DNA of 64,000 bases from an uncultured Clostridia bacterium (GCA_934746645.1 CAKVFE010000001.1:62001-126000), one strand, 5' to 3'. Positions 30,075 to 38,553 are shown, numbered from the stretch's first letter. Program-made: numbers and translations. The notes: generated from the sequence alone by a model not told the origin.

Positions 30075-30572
30075 TTAATAATTTAGACCTATTTCACTCA
30101 TTACCATTTCTTCTTTTTCACGCATTATCTTTTTGTCTTCTTCTTTTATATGGTCATATCCCAACAAATGTAATAATCCGTGAACGCTCAAATAACAAAT
30201 TTCTCTAGTCTTTGTTGTGCCATATTTTTTTGATTGTGCAATACATCTTGGCACACAAATTACTATATCACCTACAACAATATTACCTGTTTCTGGATTG
30301 ATGTCATAAGGGAAATTTTTCTTTGATAATTTTTTATCAATAACTTCTCCATCATCTTGAAGAAGATTAGGATAAGACAAAACATCTGTTACTCTATTAA
30401 CATTTCTAGTAGTTTTGTTTAGTTTTTTAATAGCTAATCTTGATACAAAAGTTACATTAATTTCTATCTCATTAGAAGATAATTTAAGTACTTTTTCTGC
30501 TGACTCTAAAGCATTGGTAATATTAAGCAAATATTTTTTTGCCCTTTGTGGGTTTTTATAATTTATTAACAT
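30075..30572 (-). CDS. ybeY: Endoribonuclease YbeY
   Basis: 165 residues. The zinc-binding signature H-x3-H-x5-H is present as HGLLHLLGYDH near residue 135. Upstream NVNRVTDVLSYP is the second conserved family motif. YbeY is a single-strand-specific metallo-endoribonuclease involved in 16S rRNA 3' maturation and ribosome quality control, which fits its place next to era. The start ATG is preceded by GAAGGA. The yqfD stop lies 2 bases upstream of the start, indicating one transcript. Confidence 0.95.
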   Translation of the reverse strand: MLINYKNPQRAKKYLLNITNALESAEKVLKLSSNEIEINVTFVSRLAIKKLNKTTRNVNRVTDVLSYPNLLQDDGEVIDKKLSKKNFPYDINPETGNIVVGDIVICVPRCIAQSKKYGTTKTREICYLSVHGLLHLLGYDHIKEEDKKIMREKEEMVMSEIGLNY

Positions 30573-30574
30573 AT

Positions 30575-31693
30575 TTATCCTTCTATATTTATTGTATATT
30601 CTAAATATGTAGTAACATAATAATGGCTATCGGTGTTAGAAATATAAGTTTTTTCATCTCCAACCGTTACACCATTAGGCAACTTTTCATAAGCTATTTT
30701 TTTACTTTCACTTTTCAAAACTGATTCATATTCTTCAAAATTATATTCAACAGTTTTTTCTTTAGTTTCATAAAAAATTGTTTTTGAAAGTTTTAATGGT
30801 AAAAACATATTATTAAATACATAATTATTATACTCTTTTTTATCATAAGACTCAAACTTTACAGACGGTCTATGTGAAAATATTTTTTTATCTCTAAACT
30901 CATAGTCGCTCCATACAACCTTTTTACCTGTCCTAACATACTCTGTTTGTATGGTATCAAACTGAGTTTGTCCAACAGACCAAGAAACAGCTTCTATCTT
31001 CGCTATAGGTTTTAGTTTTGTAGTAATACCATTGACTATAATTGATTTAGTATCAACCAAAACACTTCCCTTTTTTACTATATCTCCTACTTTAAATTGA
31101 GTTGTACCTTGTGATACTTCAATACTTTTTATCACCAAATCTGTAGTTGCATAGATAGGCTGTATATCTTCTTCTTTTGTTATTTTTTCTTTTATATTTA
31201 CAATTAAATTAGTACCTTTTTTGATAACCGATGCTAAGCTTATTTTATCGTTGTTTTGTATCAAATATTGTTCTATATCGTCATTGGACATTGTATTTAT
31301 TTTACCTGTAGTAACTTTAATACTTTTTAGCATATCAATTATTTCTTCATTTTTAATTTGTTCTGTACCCATAACATTAATTTTTAAAGTCATATTACTT
31401 ACAAATATACTTAAAATTATTGAAATAATCACACCTAATACAATGCCACATTTTCGTATAGAAAACGACAACGCCATACCAATATTTTTTCGTTTTAATA
31501 TGGTACATTTGTACTGTTTCAATAGTCCCAATTTTTTAATTTTTAAATAATCCAATAACCTAATACCAAATAAACTATTTTTATAATTAGGTCTACTATA
31601 ATCAAAAATTGTCACATTAAGTCTATTAAGTTCTGAAAAAAATCTATCAAAATTGAGTCCTTCTAAAGATATATAATAATCATACTTTTTCAT
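30575..31693 (-). CDS. yqfD: Sporulation protein YqfD
   Basis: 372 residues. An N-terminal cytoplasmic segment is followed by a transmembrane helix at about residues 85-105 (VLGVIISIILSIFVSNMTL) and a large extracytoplasmic domain with Lys/Glu-rich beta strands. Length, topology and its place directly after yqfC match YqfD, a widely conserved sporulation-associated membrane protein of Firmicutes, expressed under SigE in Bacillus. Its biochemical role is unknown. Start ATG preceded by AGGT. In Bacillus phoH normally follows; here ybeY follows directly. Confidence 0.85.
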   Translation of the reverse strand: MKKYDYYISLEGLNFDRFFSELNRLNVTIFDYSRPNYKNSLFGIRLLDYLKIKKLGLLKQYKCTILKRKNIGMALSFSIRKCGIVLGVIISIILSIFVSNMTLKINVMGTEQIKNEEIIDMLKSIKVTTGKINTMSNDDIEQYLIQNNDKISLASVIKKGTNLIVNIKEKITKEEDIQPIYATTDLVIKSIEVSQGTTQFKVGDIVKKGSVLVDTKSIIVNGITTKLKPIAKIEAVSWSVGQTQFDTIQTEYVRTGKKVVWSDYEFRDKKIFSHRPSVKFESYDKKEYNNYVFNNMFLPLKLSKTIFYETKEKTVEYNFEEYESVLKSESKKIAYEKLPNGVTVGDEKTYISNTDSHYYVTTYLEYTINIEG

Positions 31694-31696
31694 ATA

Positions 31697-31957
31697 TTAC
31701 CTATCATTAACAATACTTTTTATTTGTCCAACTATGGTTAAATCTGTTTTACCCATTTCTTTTATATTAAAATTGTCACCTTCTATAGTCACAAAGCCTT
31801 TTTTGCATTTTAAAACAATTTTTTCTTTTGAATAAACAACTATTTTTGTATAGTTTTCTATCATCATCGCTCTAAACCCAAACAAACTTAGTTTAAGTTC
31901 TCCCATAGCACTTGATGCATCTATATCTAAATTTTCCATTAATTGTTTAAATATCAT
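31697..31957 (-). CDS. yqfC: Sporulation protein YqfC (YabP/YqfC family)
   Basis: 86 residues from the ATG at 31957, chosen because GGAG lies 8 bases upstream; a GTG at 31987 would add 10 residues without support. The sequence has the YabP/YqfC pattern: small beta-rich domain with LSLFGFRAMMIENYTKIV followed by VTIEGDNFNIKEMG. YabP-type proteins act in spore coat or sporulation mother-cell processes; YqfC is paired with YqfD in most endospore formers. It begins the operon that ends with recO. Confidence 0.85.
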   Translation of the reverse strand: MIFKQLMENLDIDASSAMGELKLSLFGFRAMMIENYTKIVVYSKEKIVLKCKKGFVTIEGDNFNIKEMGKTDLTIVGQIKSIVNDR

Positions 31958-32057
31958 ATAATTTACTCCAATAATAGTAACAAACACATATAGATTGTTT
32001 GTATTTGCATAATTATATATATTAACAATAAGGCTTAATTATTATAAAAAGGCAATA

Positions 32058-32086
32058 AAAAAATCAAGGACATTCCCTTGATTTTT
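32058..32086 (-). terminator. Intrinsic terminator of the nfeD-floA operon
   Basis: An 11-bp stem AAAAATCAAGG / CCTTGATTTTT (32059-32069, 32076-32086) with a 6-base loop and a following A-tract on the plus strand, i.e. a U run on the minus transcript. It separates the nfeD-floA unit from yqfC. Confidence 0.8.
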
Positions 32087-32089
32087 GTT

Positions 32090-32698
32090 TTATTTATCTT
32101 GTTTTTTACCAAAAGCATTAGTAACCATCAAAACTTTCATTCTTTTACTTAAATTATTAAATTCTTGTTTAACATCGTCATTGTTATCATCTAAGTCTTC
32201 AACAGCCATTACATTGGTATGTTTTTCAGATATAACCCATTGGTCACTATCCGAATCCATATCTTGAAGTATTGAAGTGCTATTTTCGTGATTTTCTTGT
32301 GTATCAAGATCATCTAATATATGAACATTTTGTTTTTTTACACCCAATACAATAGCACTATTATCGTCTTCTTCATCATCTTTTTCTAGTTCAGCTTCCG
32401 ATACTTCTTCAAACTGAACATTCTCAGAAAATTTAGATTTTTTAGGTTTGTCATCTTCTAACAATGCTGTTTTTATATATTGTTCTGCTTGGTCATTAAC
32501 TTCTTCCATTATTTTCTTTGTGCCAACAGCTTTTGGTGTTGCTGGTTGTGTTGAAGAAGTTTCTTCTTTTTTAGGTTCTTCAGTAGGTTTTGGTTCTTCT
32601 TTAGGCTGAGCTTTAATTTTTTTAGTATTTTTAGTATACATAACAATTAAAGCAACTACTACTAATGCAACTACTGCAAAAATAATAATTTCAGGCAT
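32090..32698 (-). CDS. Single-pass membrane protein with acidic tail, third gene of nfeD-floA operon
   Basis: 202 residues. Residues about 3-22 form one transmembrane helix; then comes a Lys/Pro/Glu linker with KEEPKPTEEPKKEE, and a long acidic, probably disordered cytoplasmic region rich in Asp and Glu (for example EKDDEEDDNS). No enzymatic motif is visible and I do not recognise a family. It occupies the place of Bacillus yqfB after the flotillin gene but is larger and not obviously related. Start ATG with AAGGAG. The tight spacing (20 bases after floA) suggests it works with the flotillin membrane domain, for example as an anchored partner; that is inference. Confidence 0.7.
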   Translation of the reverse strand: MPEIIIFAVVALVVVALIVMYTKNTKKIKAQPKEEPKPTEEPKKEETSSTQPATPKAVGTKKIMEEVNDQAEQYIKTALLEDDKPKKSKFSENVQFEEVSEAELEKDDEEDDNSAIVLGVKKQNVHILDDLDTQENHENSTSILQDMDSDSDQWVISEKHTNVMAVEDLDDNNDDVKQEFNNLSKRMKVLMVTNAFGKKQDK

Positions 32699-32718
32699 TT
32701 TACCTACTCCTTTATATT

Positions 32719-33738
32719 TTAGTCTTTATCTTGTTTTGGTTTTTTAGGAGTTTTATCTCCACCGCCAATTGCATTACGCATATTGGTATCTGCCAAAACA
32801 TTTTGCATTCTGTAATAATCCATTACACCAATTTGACCATTGGCAAATGCTGTAGAAATAGCTTTTGGAACTTCACTTTCAGCGTGTAATAGATTAGCTC
32901 TCATTTCTTGAGTTTTTGCTCTCATTTCTTGTTCGGCTGCAATAGCCATTGCTCTACGCTCTTCTGCTTTAGCTTGTGCTATCTGCATATCAGCTTCAGC
33001 TCTTTCAGCTTGAAGTTTAGCACCAATGTTACGACCAACATCGATATCAGCGATATCAATACTCAAAATTGTAAATGCTGTACCACTATCTAGTCCTTTA
33101 TTAAGAACTGTTTTACTAATCAAATCTGGGTTTTCCAACACATCTTCGTGTGAATTAGCAGAACCGATTGTTGTAACAATACCTTCACCAACACGGGCAA
33201 TAATAGTATCTTCTCCGGCACCACCAATCAATTTGTTGATGTTACTTTGAACTGTAACTCTTACTTTTACTCTTAATTCGATACCATCTTTAGCAACTGC
33301 AGAAATCTCTGGAGTTGTAATAACTACTGGGTTAACGCTTTGTTTAACTGCTGCCAAAATATCACGGTTAGCAAGGTCAATAGCTTTAGCTGTTTCAACT
33401 GACAAATCAATCTTTGCACCGTGTGCAGTAATCAATGCATCAACAACTTTTTCAACATTACCACCTGCCATATAATGAGTTTCTAGGTCATCTATTGTAA
33501 GTTGAACACCTGCTTTTTTAGCATTAATAAAACAATCTACAACCATACCAACTTCGACATGTCTAAGTTTCATACCAACTAATCTAAAAGCTGAAATATG
33601 AGCACCAGAGAACATTGCTCTTATCCATACGCCTACTGGTACGATACCTACGAATACTGCCATTGCTATAATAACAACGCCAAGTATTGAAATCCATACA
33701 TAAACTGCAGTACTAACTGCATTCAATAAACTTAACAT
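32719..33738 (-). CDS. floA: Flotillin-like protein FloA
   Basis: 339 residues, the normal length of YqfA/FloA. One hydrophobic segment at about residues 12-35 inserts in the membrane. The SPFH-type core contains [20 protein letters not shown], and the C-terminal coiled coil is Ala/Glu-rich ([20 protein letters not shown]). FloA organises membrane microdomains and influences membrane fluidity, secretion and cell-wall enzymes. Start ATG preceded by AAGGAGAGAG. It follows an nfeD gene, the conserved partner of bacterial flotillins. Confidence 0.95.
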   Translation of the reverse strand: MLSLLNAVSTAVYVWISILGVVIIAMAVFVGIVPVGVWIRAMFSGAHISAFRLVGMKLRHVEVGMVVDCFINAKKAGVQLTIDDLETHYMAGGNVEKVVDALITAHGAKIDLSVETAKAIDLANRDILAAVKQSVNPVVITTPEISAVAKDGIELRVKVRVTVQSNINKLIGGAGEDTIIARVGEGIVTTIGSANSHEDVLENPDLISKTVLNKGLDSGTAFTILSIDIADIDVGRNIGAKLQAERAEADMQIAQAKAEERRAMAIAAEQEMRAKTQEMRANLLHAESEVPKAISTAFANGQIGVMDYYRMQNVLADTNMRNAIGGGDKTPKKPKQDKD

Positions 33739-33755
33739 AACTCTCTCCTTATATC

Positions 33756-34298
33756 CTATTTTTTACTAGATGAAGCAATACCATCTGCAACTTTAACATA
33801 TATTTTATCTGCTTTTATTTCAACAATCTGAATCTTTTCACCTTGTGAAATAAATTCACCATAACTTGTACCTTCAAAAGTTTCACCATTGTAGTTAAAC
33901 TTACCTGTAGGTTTAAATTCGGTAGTAGCAAAAGTAGTTTTGCCAAGCATTTTTAAAAGTTGTTTGTTGTCTTTACCATAATCTACAGAAACACTTGTTT
34001 TGTTTTCTACCAACGCAGAATGGTTGATAAAACCACAACGAGTAGAAATCATCATAAAGATTATAGTTAAGCATACCAAACTTACACTTACCAAAACCAT
34101 ATATATAATCTGGTTGACTGTAGCACCCATAATAGATCTTGCCACAATACCACCAACACTAAATATTCCACCTAGTATACCAAAAATACCAAATCCTGGA
34201 ACAAAAACTTCAATTATGCAAAGTAATACACCTGCAAACATTATTATCATTGGTATTACACCATAGCCTGAAAATAATGCAACAAATTCTTCCCACAT
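33756..34298 (-). CDS. NfeD-family membrane protein
   Basis: 180 residues. The start is the ATG at 34298, preceded by GGAGGAAAT; a TTG further upstream would place this site inside the coding sequence. Four hydrophobic segments occupy residues about 15-100 (for example [20 protein letters not shown]), followed by a soluble C-terminal OB-fold-like domain (residues about 120-175) with [19 protein letters not shown]. This is the short NfeD form without the ClpP-like protease domain. NfeD proteins are the membrane partners of flotillins and SPFH proteins, consistent with floA following 17 bases later. Confidence 0.88.
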   Translation of the reverse strand: MWEEFVALFSGYGVIPMIIMFAGVLLCIIEVFVPGFGIFGILGGIFSVGGIVARSIMGATVNQIIYMVLVSVSLVCLTIIFMMISTRCGFINHSALVENKTSVSVDYGKDNKQLLKMLGKTTFATTEFKPTGKFNYNGETFEGTSYGEFISQGEKIQIVEIKADKIYVKVADGIASSSKK

Positions 34299-34489
34299 AT
34301 TTCCTCCAAACAAGTAAATATTTTTTATCTATACATTACAAATCAAGTATACCATAAGTCTTGCAAAAAATAAATACCTAATTTAAAAATTTTTACTATA
34401 ATATTAATATATTATTACTATATAATATATATTAACATTAAACATTAAATGATTAAACACTTTCACACATTATATTTAACTTAATTTAA

Positions 34490-34610
34490 TAAAAAAGCAA
34501 AAAGAGAGACCGACAATCTCTCTTTTTGCTAAGGTTAAATATTTTGGAAACAAAATTAGGGAAATTTGTTCCGTATATAGGTTATCATAAACAAGCCTAT
34601 AAAACAAGAA
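34490..34610 (-). ncRNA. Candidate small RNA ending in a strong terminator
   Basis: Upstream of nfeD, and after the terminator of the NYN gene, a second very strong intrinsic terminator is present on the minus strand: 14-bp perfect stem AGCAAAAAGAGAGA / TCTCTCTTTTTGCT (34496-34509, 34517-34530) followed by six U. No gene lies between the two terminators. Just upstream another hairpin can form (GGAACAAAT... near 34572 pairing with ...TTTGTTTCC near 34546). This fits a short transcript of roughly 80-100 bases, but no clear promoter is visible and no known RNA family is recognised. Confidence 0.3.
34496..34530 (-). terminator. Strong orphan intrinsic terminator
   Basis: Perfect 14-bp stem with a 7-base loop and TTTTTT on the minus strand. 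It lies 276 bases after the stop of the nearest upstream minus-strand gene, which already has its own terminator at 34762-34789. Confidence 0.8.
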
Positions 34611-34761
34611 AAATAATAACTATTTAAAATAGAATATTGGCTAATTACAAAATATTATCGCATATTTATCTATGTAACATAATAATTGATTTATAACTAT
34701 ATAATTAGAAAATACTACTTTACACTACTCTATTTTTCTTTAAAATATACTTATTTACAAA
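34531..34761. other. AT-rich gap between two terminators
   Basis: No open reading frame with a ribosome binding site. Contains the upstream part of the candidate small RNA and otherwise only AT-rich sequence. Confidence 0.4.
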
Positions 34762-34789
34762 AAAATCACAAGCATAAACTTGTGATTTT
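34762..34789 (-). terminator. Intrinsic terminator of the ogg-NYN operon
   Basis: An 11-bp perfect stem AAAATCACAAG / CTTGTGATTTT (34762-34772, 34779-34789) with a 6-base loop and a U run on the minus strand, 17 bases after the NYN gene. Confidence 0.85.
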
Positions 34790-34806
34790 AATATCAGATT
34801 TTAAGA

Positions 34807-35877
34807 TTATAGTGCATTTTTCATATCGTCAACGACATCTTGTAAATCTGTGAAGATTTGACGGATATCTTCGTTGTCACTATAAATACCTTCACCCTTA
34901 GAATTTTCACTTTCAATTAAGTTTTCGATATCACGAATTAATCTTAATTTTTCGTTCATATTCTCAGCATCATTACTACTTAAGTCTAGATTATTGTATC
35001 TATTGGTAATGTCTTTCAAAACTTCTGACAAATCATAATCGCCATTAACAATACTTTGGTCTTCATCAACATAAGTATTCTTGGTTGAAGCAGCTGGAGT
35101 TGGTTTTGTAACTGGAGCTACATCATCAAAGAAATCATCATAATCATCTTCTACAGGAGCAGGAGCTGGTTTTGCTGGTGCTGGACGAGTATATGTTTGT
35201 GTTTGAACTGGTGCTGGTTGTGGACGAGGTTGTGGACGACGAGGAGCTGGTTCTACATATTGTGGTTCTTCATAATCATAATCGTAGTCATCTTCGTATA
35301 CTGGTTCTGGGCGTCTAGCTGGTTGAGCTGGGCGTTTTGGTGCTGGTGCAGGTTTTGCAGCTACTGGAGCAGGCTTCTTAGCTGGAGCTTTCTTTGCTAC
35401 AGGAGCTTTTTTAGTCTTAGATGTATAAGTTTCTACACCTTTACCAATGCTTCTTAAGTATACATGTTCGTCAAACATATGAGCATTTAGTTCTTGATAT
35501 TCGGTATTAACATCAATAACAGTCTTGCCACAAGATTTAAGTTCTACCAACAATGGGATTAAATCTCCGTCACCTGCAACGATACAGAATGTATCAATAT
35601 CAGGTTTTGTATAATTAACTCTAACTGCGTCAACGATAATACGATTGTCTAATTGACTATAACGCTTTTTCAAACGCATAAATGGAGCTGTTTCATAACC
35701 ATAGTTAGAAATAAAATCACTTAAATACAAATGTTTTCTGTCATTGTATCCATAAAATTTACAATAAACTACTTCGCCGTTAGTATTAAGTTGGTCAAAC
35801 AATTCTTCAACAGCTTCTTTACCAATCTTTACATTATCAACATCAATGAATAATGCAATTCTTCTACTTCTTGCCAT
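34807..35877 (-). CDS. NYN-domain (PIN-like) putative ribonuclease with Pro/Ala linker
   Basis: 356 residues. Residues about 1-140 are a NYN/LabA-like PIN domain: the first acidic motif is ALFIDVDNVKIG, the central one is DNRIIVDAVRVNY and the third is IVAGDGDLIPLLVELKSCGK, giving the acidic metal site expected of the fold. Residues about 150-260 form a low-complexity linker rich in Pro, Ala, Lys and Arg. Residues about 270-356 are a helical acidic C-terminal domain. NYN proteins are nucleases or RNA-binding factors; the substrate here is unknown. Start ATG with AAGGGG. It follows ogg by 21 bases. Confidence 0.82.
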   Translation of the reverse strand: MARSRRIALFIDVDNVKIGKEAVEELFDQLNTNGEVVYCKFYGYNDRKHLYLSDFISNYGYETAPFMRLKKRYSQLDNRIIVDAVRVNYTKPDIDTFCIVAGDGDLIPLLVELKSCGKTVIDVNTEYQELNAHMFDEHVYLRSIGKGVETYTSKTKKAPVAKKAPAKKPAPVAAKPAPAPKRPAQPARRPEPVYEDDYDYDYEEPQYVEPAPRRPQPRPQPAPVQTQTYTRPAPAKPAPAPVEDDYDDFFDDVAPVTKPTPAASTKNTYVDEDQSIVNGDYDLSEVLKDITNRYNNLDLSSNDAENMNEKLRLIRDIENLIESENSKGEGIYSDNEDIRQIFTDLQDVVDDMKNAL

Positions 35878-35898
35878 AAAAAGTATCCCCTTAAAAAT

Positions 35899-36750
35899 TT
35901 ATTTATTTTCTCTTTTTGAATAAAACAAATATTGTTGAGCGTATCCAGACAAATCTCCATATAGTTGTACAAATTCGTTGCGAATCTCTACAGCTGTTTT
36001 GTCAGTACCATTTGGATTGTAATCAAGATAAATCTTTTTTATCCAAGTGTCTGTTGGAAATACATCTGTCTTGTGAAAGCCATAAAGCAATATACAATCA
36101 GCGACTTTATTGCCTACACCTTTTAACTCACACAAATACTTATTTGCCTCGTTAGATGTAAGTGTATTGACCTTGTTTAAGTCAAAACCATTACATATAC
36201 TTTGAATTGTACTATATAGATATTCATCTCTATATCCACATTTAATATCTGTAAAAAATTGTTTTGGTATACTTTTTAATTGTTCCAATGTTGGAAAAGC
36301 ATAGTAACCATCACATTTTTCACCGAAATTGGTACAAATATCTTCTATAATCTTTTTGATTCTAGGTATATTGTTATTTTGTGAAATAAGGAATGAAATT
36401 ATAGTCTCCAATGGATCTTGTCTAAGTATCCTAATACCTTCTCCGAAGACAATAGCATCTTTAACAAATTCATTTTTATTCAATTCTGACTTTATTGTAG
36501 CATAATCTTGTAATAAATCAAAGTATTTTATAAAATAATTTACATCATCACAAATTATTTTAGTACCATCTTTTTGACAAATTATACTTGCTTTATGGTT
36601 TAAACTATACACTTCATAGCCAAAATCTGTAACTTTGTATCTAAACACTTGACCACATTCTAGTGTCTGTGAAGCGTCAAAATCTATAGACTTTGGAACA
36701 AATATAACATTGTCATTTATGGTAAAATTAAGATAATTTTTCTCTTCCAT
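35899..36750 (-). CDS. ogg: 8-oxoguanine DNA glycosylase (OGG1-like)
   Basis: 283 residues. An N-terminal beta domain (residues about 1-90, with LECGQVFRY) precedes the helix-hairpin-helix glycosylase core. The HhH-GPD signature is LKGVGNKVADCILLYGF with the catalytic lysine, followed by VFPTDTWIKKIY with the catalytic aspartate. Together with the N-terminal OGG_N-type domain this marks the bifunctional glycosylase/lyase that removes 8-oxoguanine from DNA. The start ATG has only a weak ribosome binding site. Cotranscribed with the NYN gene from the promoter at 36785-36813. Confidence 0.88.
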   Translation of the reverse strand: MEEKNYLNFTINDNVIFVPKSIDFDASQTLECGQVFRYKVTDFGYEVYSLNHKASIICQKDGTKIICDDVNYFIKYFDLLQDYATIKSELNKNEFVKDAIVFGEGIRILRQDPLETIISFLISQNNNIPRIKKIIEDICTNFGEKCDGYYAFPTLEQLKSIPKQFFTDIKCGYRDEYLYSTIQSICNGFDLNKVNTLTSNEANKYLCELKGVGNKVADCILLYGFHKTDVFPTDTWIKKIYLDYNPNGTDKTAVEIRNEFVQLYGDLSGYAQQYLFYSKRENK

Positions 36751-36784
36751 AAGTACCCAATATTTTATTTAAATTAACTTTTAT

Positions 36785-36813
36785 ATTATACCAAAATATG
36801 TATATTTTGTAAA
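36785..36813 (-). promoter_or_regulatory. SigA-type promoter of the ogg-NYN operon
   Basis: Minus-strand TTTACA (36808-36813), 17-base spacer, perfect TATAAT (36785-36790), about 35 bases before the ogg start. Confidence 0.7.
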
Positions 36814-36873
36814 TACCTGATTTAAAGGATTTATATAAAAATTTAAACAAAATATCTTACTCAAAGTCAACAA

Positions 36874-36900
36874 AAAAATCGCTAATATATAGCGATTTTT
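36874..36900 (-). terminator. Intrinsic terminator of the rplU-prp-rpmA operon
   Basis: An 11-bp stem AAAAATCGCTA / TAGCGATTTTT (36874-36884, 36890-36900) with a 5-base loop and a U run on the minus strand, directly after rpmA. Confidence 0.85.
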
Positions 36901-36903
36901 AAA

Positions 36904-37188
36904 TTACTTCTTTTCTGTAGGAACAACGTTAACCTTTTTAGTATCACGATCAACATGACTAAATTTAACGACGCCATCAGTTAATGCGTATAAAGTATAA
37001 TCTTTACCGCAACCAACATTTTCCCCTGGATGAACTTTAGTTCCGCGTTGTCTAATAATGATGTTACCAGCAACTACTGCTTGACCATCTGATTTTTTAA
37101 CACCTAATCTTTTTGATTGGCTTTCACGACCGTTCTTAGAACTACCTAATCCTTTCTTGTGGGCAAATAGTTGTATATTAATAAACAT
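36904..37188 (-). CDS. rpmA: 50S ribosomal protein L27 with cleavable N-terminal extension
   Basis: 94 residues. The mature protein starts at [20 protein letters not shown], the classic L27 N-terminus that reaches the peptidyl transferase centre. It is preceded by nine residues, MFINIQLFA, which match the Firmicute extension removed by the protease Prp (cleavage after FA). The start ATG has GGAGG upstream, inside the 3' end of prp, and the two frames overlap by 11 bases, so translation is probably coupled. Last gene of the rplU-prp-rpmA operon. Confidence 0.97.
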   Translation of the reverse strand: MFINIQLFAHKKGLGSSKNGRESQSKRLGVKKSDGQAVVAGNIIIRQRGTKVHPGENVGCGKDYTLYALTDGVVKFSHVDRDTKKVNVVPTEKK

Positions 37189-37507
37189 AATCTATTACCT
37201 CCAATTTGATATAATCAGAGTAACCATTTTGTAAATCCTTTAATGACTCTAGCATTGTCAACATAATGACTTGTGCTTTTTCTAAGTCCTGATTGACCGG
37301 CAACTCTATTAATATGTATCCATCAATCTTATTAACAATCTTCACTTTAAGATTTAAGACTTTCTTCAATCCTAAAGCACCACTTTGTAATATACTAGAT
37401 ATTGATGCACACAATATGTCTTTACCACTCTCATCATACCCTGTATGACCTGTGGCTTCTATTTTAAAATATTTGTTATCTTTTTTATAAAATTTTATAT
37501 CTGTCAT
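37178..37507 (-). CDS. prp: Ribosomal-processing cysteine protease Prp
   Basis: 109 residues. The catalytic histidine is His21 in ATGHTGY and the catalytic cysteine is Cys33 in DILCASISS, at the spacing seen in Staphylococcus Prp. Prp cleaves the N-terminal extension of L27, which is essential for ribosome assembly; its substrate is encoded next door with a matching extension. Located 5 bases after rplU and overlapping rpmA, the conserved Firmicute order. Confidence 0.95.
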   Translation of the reverse strand: MTDIKFYKKDNKYFKIEATGHTGYDESGKDILCASISSILQSGALGLKKVLNLKVKIVNKIDGYILIELPVNQDLEKAQVIMLTMLESLKDLQNGYSDYIKLEVIDYVY

Positions 37508-37512
37508 ATAAA

Positions 37513-37815
37513 TTACTTAATAGAAACTATTTTTAAAGTTGTGTAAGGTTGTCTATGACCTTGAGTGCGACGATAGTTCTTTTTAGCTTTGTACTTAAAT
37601 ACAACTATCTTCTTTTCTTTACCATGTTCTACAACTTCAGCTTCTACTACAGACTTCTTAACATCGTCACCAGCTTTAACTTTGTCACCGTCAACAATCA
37701 TTAATACTTTAAGATCAACTTTATCGCCAACATTAGCATCAAGTCTTTCTACATTAACTAATTGATCAACTGTAACTTTGTATTGCTTACCGCCTGTTTC
37801 AACTACTGCGTACAT
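37513..37815 (-). CDS. rplU: 50S ribosomal protein L21
   Basis: 100 residues from the ATG at 37815, preceded by a strong GGAGG; a longer frame to 37944 would run through the promoter and leader and is not credible. The protein begins MYAVVETGGKQYKVTVDQ and ends with the RNA-binding KKNYRRTQGHRQPYTTLKI, both standard L21. First gene of the operon with prp and rpmA. Confidence 0.97.
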   Translation of the reverse strand: MYAVVETGGKQYKVTVDQLVNVERLDANVGDKVDLKVLMIVDGDKVKAGDDVKKSVVEAEVVEHGKEKKIVVFKYKAKKNYRRTQGHRQPYTTLKIVSIK

Positions 37816-37902
37816 TGTGTTACCTCCTCTCTCCAGTCTCACTGTTATAGGCGACTTAAACTGATTTAAGCACTTAAAAAAATTGCCCAATCCATGTGGA
37901 AC
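37816..37902 (-). promoter_or_regulatory. 5' leader of rplU, probable L21 autoregulatory leader
   Basis: About 87 bases of untranslated leader lie between the -10 box and the rplU start. It contains a stem CTTAAA / TTTAAG with a TCAG loop and ends in the purine-rich GGAGAGAGGAGG. Firmicute rplU genes commonly carry an L21 leader that represses its own operon when L21 is in excess. I recognise the position and hairpin, not the full consensus. Confidence 0.45.
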
Positions 37903-37908
37903 ATAAAT

Positions 37909-37937
37909 AATATACCAAATGTAAAGTTGTTTGTCAA
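37909..37937 (-). promoter_or_regulatory. SigA-type promoter of rplU-prp-rpmA
   Basis: A consensus TTGACA (37932-37937), 17-base spacer and TATATT (37909-37914) on the minus strand. Confidence 0.85.
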
Positions 37938-38022
37938 TTAACAATTAGTTTTTTATATATATTTTTTTGTATAAAATCTAATCAAATATACCATAACTAC
38001 TAAAAAGTTAGAGGAGTAAAAT

Positions 38023-38448
38023 ATGGAAAATACAAAATTGATAGACGAACTATACAAAGCATCAAAAGCTGGAATTGTCGGAATAGATAATATCAAAGAT
38101 GAAGTTGAAGATAAAAGACTTTTAGACTTAATACAAAAGCAAAATAATTATTACGAAAAATTTGCAAAAGATATGCAAAAGATAGCTATTGATTATGACT
38201 ACCAACCTAAAGATATAAATATATTTATGAAAGCTGGTAGCTTTATGGAATCAAAAATGAAAACAATGATGGACGATTCTAGCCACACTATAGCAGAACT
38301 TATGATTAATGGTACTAAAATGGGTATCAATCAAATGAACGAACTTATACACGAATACGAAGATTGTGATGAAAAACTAATAAATTATGCGAAAGAATTT
38401 AAAAGCAAACTTGAAGCATTTTTAAACTCATTACACGATTTTGTGTAA
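38023..38448 (+). CDS. Small all-helical protein, ferritin-like / DUF2383-like
   Basis: 141 residues, plus strand. The sequence is predicted to be four amphipathic helices without membrane segments, with acidic and histidine residues spread along the helices (for example NYYEKFAKDM, DSSHTIAELM, QMNELIHEYEDCDE). This resembles the ferritin-like four-helix bundle of DUF2383-type proteins, which are common and uncharacterised in Clostridia. No clear di-iron E-x-x-H pair can be assigned, so metal binding is uncertain. Start ATG with GAGGAG. Transcribed divergently from rplU, with its own terminator. Confidence 0.6.
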   Translation: MENTKLIDELYKASKAGIVGIDNIKDEVEDKRLLDLIQKQNNYYEKFAKDMQKIAIDYDYQPKDINIFMKAGSFMESKMKTMMDDSSHTIAELMINGTKMGINQMNELIHEYEDCDEKLINYAKEFKSKLEAFLNSLHDFV

Positions 38449-38486
38449 TAAAAAACAGACCGAAGACCTAGTGAATCAAAACCAGT

Positions 38487-38520
38487 AAAAAACTCTACTC
38501 ATCTTTAATAGAGTTTTTTT
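38487..38520 (+). terminator. Intrinsic terminator of the ferritin-like gene
   Basis: An 11-bp stem AAAAAACTCTA / TAGAGTTTTTT (38487-38497, 38509-38519) followed by T on the plus strand. It may also act on the opposite strand for the convergent gene at 38554. Confidence 0.8.
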
Positions 38521-38553
38521 GTTTTTCTTAATCATTTTTAGTTATCTTATTAG

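Noticed and set aside
31960..32050. SigE promoter ahead of yqfC
   Set aside because: AATACAAA resembles the -10, but no acceptable -35 lies at 13-15 bases.
37816..37944. Upstream extension of rplU to 37944
   Set aside because: It would run through a consensus promoter and leader, and the ATG at 37815 has a strong GGAGG and the standard L21 start.
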